A stretch of DNA of 64,000 bases from Diadema setosum (taxonomy: Eukaryota > Echinodermata > Echinoidea > Diadematoida > Diadematidae). Below the pieces are notes generated by a model, which was not told the origin of the DNA, searched no databases, and worked only from the letters and a program-made list of their open reading frames with translations. Position numbers and translations under genes: made by a program. The stretch spans positions 34,732,967 to 34,796,966 of the forward strand of contig NC_092694.1 of assembly GCF_964275005.1 (NCBI RefSeq). The letters are read 5' to 3'. Positions 57,639 through 64,000 of this stretch are shown here, one piece after another. Each line of letters begins with the position of its first letter. Position 1 is the first letter of the stretch.

Positions 57639-57683
57639 CAGTTCAAATTGCGTCTGCAACGGATCCGAGCTGGAGGCAGCCAT
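57639..57683 (-). pseudogene. Crypton-like exon, part 1 (start codon side)
   Basis: The ATG at 57683 opens MAASSSDPLQTQFEL and then runs into the TTAA and the end of the piggyBac-like element. The rest of the exon is at 54950-55126. Its position just inside the TIR parallels 53683 in the neighbour. Confidence 0.5.
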
Positions 57684-57943
57684 TTTTCGTTCGTTTCGCT
57701 GGGCTATCGATATCGCGATATCTAACCTCTGGACTTCGCATATTTAGCATTGCAGGCACTGCAATTCAAAGGAGCCGCGCGCACAGACGATCGGCAATTT
57801 ACCATAGGATTACAGGCAGTGCAATTGTACTGAAGTAAAGGAAGGAGGTGTGTCTCATTTCAGCGCTTCCTATTGGCTACATTCTTGAACCCATTTTATA
57901 ATAACTAATAAGACACGAAAGTGCGCGCTAATCCTGTACAAAA

Positions 57944-58112
57944 CAAATGGACAGCGCGCGGTCTTCAAGCGTATTACGCACGTCACCTCAGACGCGCTGT
58001 CTTCACACTTGATAAACAACAGCAGCGGCTTCGGGGACAGCGCGTCTCAGGTGATGTGTGCCTTTGCCTGAGACGCGCTGTCGTTGAAGATGTTGTTGTT
58101 TATCAAGCGTTT
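57944..58112. repeat. Foldback of GACGCGCTGTC / GACAGCGCGTC
   Basis: CCTCAGACGCGCTGTCTTCA...TTGATAAACAACA, then GGACAGCGCGTCTCAGG, then CCTGAGACGCGCTGTCGTTG...TGTTGTTTATCAAGCG. Three arms can pair in alternative hairpins. Confidence 0.75.
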
Positions 58113-59412
58113 TTGATTGTGAGATCATGTTGTTGCCAAATTTTTACCTCCACGAAATAATCCTTATTACTCTAAAATTTCGTTCTTCAAAATAATCACC
58201 TTCATGGAAAAAAAGCTACGACTATAATTTTTAAATCTTTTTAAGATAATAAAAATACCACTACCTTTTGAAATGAGTGATGTTTCTAGGTGTACTGAGT
58301 TTGTACTTAGCTCTCTTTTGTATCGTCATGTAGGGTAGCCATTTTGTGTCCATTTTTATCGCGCGCCTTCGTATCTTGTTATCTACTATCTTTGGTGCAC
58401 ACTCAATCACTTGTTACAAGTGCGTCGCGCGCTGCTATACGCGCTGTCAATCCTGTAAACAACTTCTAGTTCGGGCTGCCAGCCGGCCTTTCTTTTGCAT
58501 TACATGTGGCGTACGTATACGCTTATACGTACAATACTTACATGTGCGGGATTTCCGAGTGAGACGTGCGTAAATCAATGTTTTGGATGAACATCTTCGG
58601 ACATCTTGACTTTTGAGCATGTAGCCGACCGGTATTGACCCACAAAGTTACATGAAAAATGCTGTTAGTTTTCGACACATTTTATAAATCAAATGTGACT
58701 CTGCACCTCAAAACAAACAAAAAGTCGCCAGGCATGAATTTTTAGTTAAGACCATATTCTGAAAGAGCCGACTTTAAGCTTTAAAATGATGTATAACTCA
58801 AATGAAATGGACTCTCCTAACCTATCTAAATATTGGAAAGAAAGCATAAACTCAGGAAAAGCGTGAACTGAGAAAAGAGGCTCTGAAGTACAGTGTCTAT
58901 TCAAGCGCTTAATCTTTACCAAACCGTGCTGGCTGTGCGATGAATGGGACAAAAAAAAAAAATCAGGAAGTAAACCACCAGAGTAACAACAATGAAGGGA
59001 TTATCAGATTAAACTGAAATCAAGCATGCCTCATTAACAGATTCTGTTCATAATTAATGCCAACTTTCAAAGCAGTAGCACTATCCTTTCAAAAGTTATT
59101 AGAGTTGAAATTAAGTGAAGAGTGTGGACAAGGTTTTTCAGAAATGAAAAAGGGATTCTAGAGACACACCTAATCACACTATTCTACCAAAAATGTTCGA
59201 GATAAACTGCTAAAAAAACACACTTTCCTGCCCTGTTATACCAAATTTTAGCATAGTGTAAAAGAAGACCCGCTCTTTAAGAAAATATAAAAAAGTCAAG
59301 TTCGGCTAGGCTGACCCATTTCACTTTTTTCAGTCCTCACGCAGAATCAGTCAGGGCGACTTCATGTTCGTTTTGAGGTGCACGGTCACAAATAATACAC
59401 AGGTTTGAGTTA
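58113..59412. other. Non-coding, nothing assignable
   Basis: A CTTTGGTGCACAC word at 58389 recalls the palindrome at 54103. No gene. Confidence 0.45.
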
Positions 59413-59540
59413 GTGACGTTAGTGGAGATGCAGCTCACTCGAGGGTATTTACAATTGTGAAACGTGCACTCGGCTTCGCCTCGTGCATGTTTCACAATTG
59501 TTAATACCCTCGAGTGCGCTACATCTACACCAACGCACTC
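59413..59540. mobile_element. Foldback MITE with GCACTCGAGGGTATT arms
   Basis: CACTCGAGGGTATTTACAAT...GAAACGTGCAC and its inverse GTGCATGTTTCACAATTGTTA...CCCTCGAGTGC form a near-complete hairpin. The loop is TCGGCTTCGCC. A diverged half copy is at 54205-54265. Confidence 0.8.
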
Positions 59541-59629
59541 CCACCTATGTATTATATTTGTATTGTAACGTATCAAACGCTTTGGATAAATACATAAAAA
59601 AAAATCCTGTGTCATGTTTTTAACTTGGC

Positions 59630-59960
59630 ACTGAGTTTGTAATTGCTTTGTTTATCATTTATTTGGACCAAAGCCAAATCTGTAAGATAATTCTTTCTAA
59701 AGCCATATTGATTTAAATTCGAAACTTTATGATTATGCAAAATTTTATACAATATTTATACAACCTATCCTCTATAATTTTTCAAGAATTTCGGAAACAC
59801 TAGGAAGAATAGAAATAGGCCAATAATTACTAATTTGGCAAGGATCATATTTCTTAAACACTGGGTTTACCTTTGCAATTTTTTAAGAATTTGGACATTT
59901 TCCAGAGAGTATGCAGAGATTGAATATGTGGGTAAGTGGATCAGCAATTTGATATAATTT
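59630..59960 (-). pseudogene. LINE RT fragment (N-terminal RT blocks)
   Basis: On the minus strand IADPLTHIFNL, KVNPVFKKYDPCQISNYWPI with SILPSVSEILEKL, and after a frameshift NLNQYGFRKNYLTDLALVQI. These are the first RT blocks of a CR1/jockey-like LINE. The downstream catalytic part is missing. Confidence 0.75.
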
Positions 59961-61410
59961 GCTTAAAGTAGAATACTAAAGGAAACGCATATTTTGTTAG
60001 ATTATCCCCCCACTTCAAGCTTAGAGCATGTTAAACACAGCGGCCTTTAATTCATCCGTTTAGAAAATTGCGTTTTGGAGAACGGCTGCTTAGAAAAATT
60101 GTATCCTGAATCATGTTCGATCGCAAGATCCGTGGTTATTTTGGGGGCGTGTCCATGACGTCATGGGGTGAAGGGCAAACCCGGAAGTATCACACAACAG
60201 CCTGAGCTAACCTATGTATGCTCTCGATGAAAGCGAGATGTCGAGGCTCGTACCCCGAAATCCCAAGACATTTTTTATCAGAATGTCACAAAAAATGAAA
60301 TAAAATTGTTTTCTACTTCAAGTCTCCTGTGAAAACACACATTTCCTCGTTTAAAAAGAATCTGTTACGTGTTATTTAGGCCACGAATACAGAAGTTGTC
60401 AGGCCTAGTGCCTGTAGTGGTGCTTCGTAGTCGATCAGTCACATGCATGCGGCCATCACCGGCCGCGTATGTCGCGCAGTGCATTAGCCTCCGTGTATCA
60501 AAGAGCGGAAAAGCCTTCGCTTCGTACCTCTTTGGTACGTACAATGTACTATATCAGCAGTTCCTTGGTAGTGCACGTACTACTGCTGTGTACGCCATGT
60601 ATTTAGAGAGTCTTTTTTTTTTTCGCGAATCGTGACTTGCCAATAATTTCGCGAGTGCTTAAATTCGTGGTTGTGGAGTACACTACGGAAGGGGAAATAT
60701 ATACGGAAAGAGAGATAATATTTTCTCGTATTTTTAAATTCGCAAAAGACACCAGGTTCGCGAAATTGGCGAAAATAATAATAATAAAAAAAAAAACTCG
60801 CGAAACATTCGGCGTATGTGGATCGCTAATACTAGATACCACGCAATGCGCGAGCATCGGCTAAGTCGAAGTCTTGACTAGACCGGCCGGCCTATTTGGT
60901 GATAAAATAAACGATTACAGATCACTGCGATTTTCATCGAGAGTGATAAAACTTTGATGGACTCGGTGAAGTAATTAATGGATCGTGCAGTGAATTTGTG
61001 TGTGTACCTGGCTAGATAGAATGCTGATGAGCTGTGAACGGGAGTGCGGAGTGATCAAGTGTGATGTGATAAGATATAATACGTAGCCCGACCAGACGCT
61101 GCGCTACTTATACAGCGACTGGGCTGTGTTCAGTTAGGCTTACTGCTGCTCTGAAGTACGAGTTCAAGTCAGCACTAAGCTCGGTTCATTTCCATTTCAG
61201 AATAAAAACAACTCTTACCAATCTGAATTTTGAAGTCTATCTGGCATTGGTCCTGCGTCACCAACATTTTCCCCTGGCCTGCCGTGTGGCAAGGGCTCGT
61301 ACTGCCAATCTCCACTAAGTCCGTCCGCTTCAACCGGACCGCCCTGGGCCTTCCCCACTAGCTCGCCCGCGGCGTCTCCCTCCTGCGCCCCGCCGTGTGG
61401 CTCGTCATCA
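59961..61410. other. Mostly non-coding; inverted TGACGTCA repeats with 61685-61708
   Basis: CCATGACGTCATGGGGTGAA (60153) is matched in inverse by TTCACCCCGTGACGTCATCG (61687). The region between has CpG-containing stretches and no supported gene apart from the acidic ORF at its right side. Confidence 0.4.
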
Positions 61411-61590
61411 ACATCTATCTCTCAAACTTTCACCAGGGTCATCATCACTAGTTTCATCATCGCTATCATCACTAGTGTATACTGCATCACTCATTTCATC
61501 ATCGCTTCCACATTCAAATTCCACCAAGAAATCATCCTGATCATCACTGGCCTTAACGTACAATGTCATTATCAAAAAACAAACAGTCAA
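61411..61590 (-). CDS. Possible acidic exon, unknown
   Basis: A minus-strand open frame of 60 codons, Asp/Glu/Ser-rich (KASDDQDDFLVEFECGSDDE, then TSDDSDDETSDDDPGE). Such acidic N-termini are common in transposases and nuclear proteins, but the codon repetition (GATGAT, AGTGAT) could also be low-complexity drift. No splice partner was found. Low confidence. Confidence 0.2.
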
Positions 61591-61899
61591 AACTTGATAT
61601 TCAAAAAGGCTACAACAACTTGTATATCACAATGCATGCATTATGCGCGAGGGGGCCTGGCGGCGCTCGAGACCTTGCGCGATTCCCTTCACCCCGTGAC
61701 GTCATCGGCAAAGCCTCGAAATTTATGCTGTGACCTAGCTTTTAGGGGGGTGACAGGTGTAAATCTTCAATATCCTCTAACTCCATTTCAAAAAGGCCAT
61801 TTTAAACGATGTAAACGACAAATTGTTTTATGAGTCGCACTCTTTGACTTCATATACATAATATAAAATCTTAAGTATTCCCCTTTGAGTGCTAATGTG

Positions 61900-62560
61900 C
61901 TAATTCTATCACAGCCACTTGCCCGGTAAGAATTCTACTTTTCGTAATTATTAATGATTTCTGTGGAATTTGTAGGGTTTAAAAATAAAATCTTCATCTA
62001 TATCATCAAGATTATTTGCCAGATTAGGACCAACATTAACTAAAGAAGAAAAAAGAATTAAATGTATTGGCTACATCTCCTGATAAATATGAACATAATT
62101 TAATTTGATATAATCACTTGGTAAATGTTGTTCTTTCTTCCCAACCAAGTCATTTATCATTCTCCATGTGGCCTTCATGTTTGGTTTCACTTGATCTAAC
62201 TTATCAAAATACTATATTTTTCGTGATTTTCTTATGACAGTTGTTATTTGTTTCGGTACATTTTGTATTTTCTCAAATTAAAATCAGTAGGATAATTTAT
62301 ATAAGTCTTATAACAATTCCTTTATTTCGGTATATGTTATATTTTGTCAAATTGAAATCAGTAGGATCATTTATATAAATCTTATAAAGCCTATCGTTTT
62401 CCTTGTATGTATTGAACGTAAAATCGATTTTGTTATCCATGCCCTCTTCCCATGTCTATGATTTTTCTTAAACTTTACCAATGTTTAAAGTTTAGTTTTC
62501 CTTGTATGAATTGAACGTAAAATCGATATTGTTATCCATGATCTCTTCCCATGTCTATTA
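61900..62560 (-). pseudogene. LINE fragment (linker between endonuclease and RT)
   Basis: On the minus strand ANTFNSFF, then NVGPNLANNLDDIDEDFIF are recognisable (the 'FN.FF..VG..LA' linker of CR1/jockey ORF2). Upstream (62150) reads KHEGHMENDK in shifted frames. An AT-rich direct repeat AACGTAAAATCGAT(T/A)TTGTTATCCATG occurs at 62415 and 62512. Heavily decayed. Confidence 0.55.
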
Positions 62561-63080
62561 TTTTTCTTAAACTTTACCAAAGGACAATTTTTATCGTAAT
62601 AATGTATTTTTCAATTAAAATTATCATTCGAAATATTCACATCAAAGTCACTGTAAACATCAAACTATTCAGATGCCAAAACTTTTGCAAATATTTTGAG
62701 GCGTTTCCTTTCTGTACGTTACAGGTTAAGATGGGTTTTCAATAAAAAAAACTATATAATTACAACATGAAATTGCAAATATTGGAAAATGATCAGATAC
62801 AAACCGAACCCTCGAACCTTATTAACGGAGAATAACAGCAGATAAACACAAACAAACAAAAAACACAAAGACGATTTAACCAGCTTACATTCAAATAAAC
62901 AACAAATAACTACATGTAATACAAACAAAATTTGCAGACACTACGTTGAACCTACACATACATAACCTCGCAGATTATAGGCTTACGCAGGCCCCTCATA
63001 GGCTACAGCCTGCGCTGTTCTGATACAAAATATGCTATCAGCTACAGTTGATTGAAGTACGGTCTCGCCCCAGACAACAT
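62561..63080. other. Non-coding, nothing assignable
   Basis: AT-rich. No gene or repeat is supported. Confidence 0.5.
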
Positions 63081-63660
63081 GTCCACATGGGGCCCATTTG
63101 GGTAAGATACACTGTACGGGTTGAAGTGGGCTGACAACAACGGGGCCCATGTGGACAAGGTAAATTATCGGTCGGGCTATTACTACTTGGTCTAATCACC
63201 AGGTGGGCTAACACCATTCGGGCTAAACCCAATTGGGCTACAACCACTTCGTCTATTTACCATTTCGTCTAATTTCCACTTGGTCTAATATCCAGTTCTT
63301 CTAATGACCAGTTCGGCTAATACCACTTAGTCTAATTCTCAGTTAGTCTAACACCACCTGGTCTAATTTCCACTTCGGCTAATTGCCACTGTGTCTAATT
63401 TCCACTCCGTCTAATTTCCACATGGTCCAATATTCACTTCGTCTACATGCCACTTGGTCTAATATTCATTTGGGCTACACCCATTTCGGCTATTACCACT
63501 TGGTCTACATATCACTTAGTCCAACTTCCATTTCGTCTAATTGTCATTTGGTCTAATTACCACTTAGTCTAATTACCACTTGGGCTAATCGTCACTTGGT
63601 CTAATTTCCATTTCGTCTACTTCTCACTTACTAGTAGTCTAGTGCCACTTGGTCTAAATA
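63080..63660. repeat. Minisatellite of ~20-bp units 'CACTTGGTCTAATTTC'
   Basis: About 25-28 degenerate units of 19-22 bp, with the core (T/G)(G/C)G(T/G/C)CTA(A/C/T) alternating with CCA(C/T)TT. The variable pair GGTCTA / GGGCTA / CGTCTA / CGGCTA is drawn from a small set. Non-coding. Confidence 0.85.
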
Positions 63661-63954
63661 AGAAACATAACCATAGATTTAAAAAAAAGGAAGTGTTAAC
63701 AACCGTTATATATTATACAACTCTATATGATACACACACATGCGTGTGTTGCCTACAGCCATCTTACAGCAACCTAATACACAACTGATCATTGCAGAGT
63801 TGGGCGGGGGGAGGGTGCGGGAGGGGGGTATCCCCTTCCTACACCAGGGACTTTTTCAAAAATCTGTCTACAAGACTTGTATTTCAGAGCATCCAAAATG
63901 GTATATAATTGCGCTTTATAAATTGTTTTCGACGGAACCACAGGCATAAATATA
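63661..63954. other. Short non-coding stretch
   Basis: A G-rich patch lies at about 63806-63830. Nothing is supported. Confidence 0.45.
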
Positions 63955-64000
63955 CAGTGCGTCCCAATAAAGAGGAAACTGGAATTGTCAGTTATTTTCC
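63955..64000. mobile_element. Possible Tc1/mariner terminus at the window edge
   Basis: TA followed by CAGTGCGTCCCAATAAAG resembles mariner-type ends with a TA target. The rest lies outside the window. Confidence 0.35.

Larger units (their letters stand above)
53971..57900. mobile_element. 3.9-kb TIR element with Crypton-like exon, split by a TTAA element
   Basis: Inverted ends of about 51 bp with few mismatches are at 53971-54021 and 57850-57900: TATAAAATGGGTTCAAGAAT, then GTAGCCAAT(T/A)GGAAGCGC. Without the nested 2.5-kb element (55131-57634) it would be about 1.4 kb. The coding start lies 217 bp inside the right end, the same arrangement as in the small neighbour at 53240-53964. Confidence 0.65.

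Noticed and set aside
63080..63660. CRISPR-like array
   Set aside because: Units are degenerate, about 20 bp, with no spacer/repeat alternation, in a eukaryotic context; it is a minisatellite.

Overview
This window is eukaryotic. It has spliced exons with GT/AG borders, long AT-rich non-coding stretches, microsatellites, tRNA-derived SINEs, many non-LTR retrotransposon remnants, an LTR retrotransposon and a large variety of terminal-inverted-repeat (TIR) elements. The style of the repeats and of the transporter gene suggests a marine invertebrate deuterostome, most likely an echinoderm. That is an inference; I could not run a search. The only convincing host gene is a six-exon monocarboxylate-transporter-like (SLC16/MFS) gene at 43167-47787 on the plus strand. 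All its intron phases are consistent and it ends in a stop codon.

Layout, left half. 1-14560 is a minus-strand Ty3/Gypsy retrotransposon: a 5' LTR at about 13705-14560, a tRNA-Leu primer site, gag-protease-RT-RNase H, and the RNase H end at 1-396. It is broken by one nonsense codon and by a 10,059-bp TIR element (397-10455). The ends of that element are long arrays built on the palindrome AACCATGGTT, and its interior holds exon-like sequence. 15.3-20.7 kb carries foldback elements, CA/GT microsatellites and a 2.5-kb repeat rich in TGACCTTTGACCC. 20.7-25.1 kb is mostly unassigned, with one exon-like ORF. 25114-31488 is one long inverted repeat of about 6.4 kb. Each arm carries, divergently from the centre, a decayed multi-exon gene that I interpret as a FEN/PIN-like nuclease-domain gene typical of invertebrate mobile DNA.

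Layout, right half. 31.5-43 kb is a patchwork of SINEs, GC-rich foldback elements, a 1257-bp element with a perfect 5-bp target duplication that splits an ORF, a 1.5-kb palindromic element, and a tandem duplication in which one copy has received a SINE. 43.2-47.8 kb is the SLC16-like gene. 47.8-53 kb holds LINE remnants (a CR1/jockey-like ORF2 with an internal deletion, an ORF1, another RT piece) and foldback elements. 53.2-57.9 kb holds two neighbouring TIR elements, each with a Crypton-like (DUF3504-like) N-terminal exon just inside one TIR. The larger one is interrupted by a 2.5-kb element flanked by TTAA. 58-64 kb has foldback elements, two LINE pieces, an acidic ORF, a roughly 20-bp minisatellite and, at the edge, a mariner-like terminus.

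The biology here is therefore mainly nested mobile DNA: the nesting order can be read from empty sites and target duplications. The parts I consider least explained are the 10-kb CCATGG-array element, the 6.4-kb inverted repeat with nuclease-like genes, and the TIR elements carrying a Crypton-like exon.
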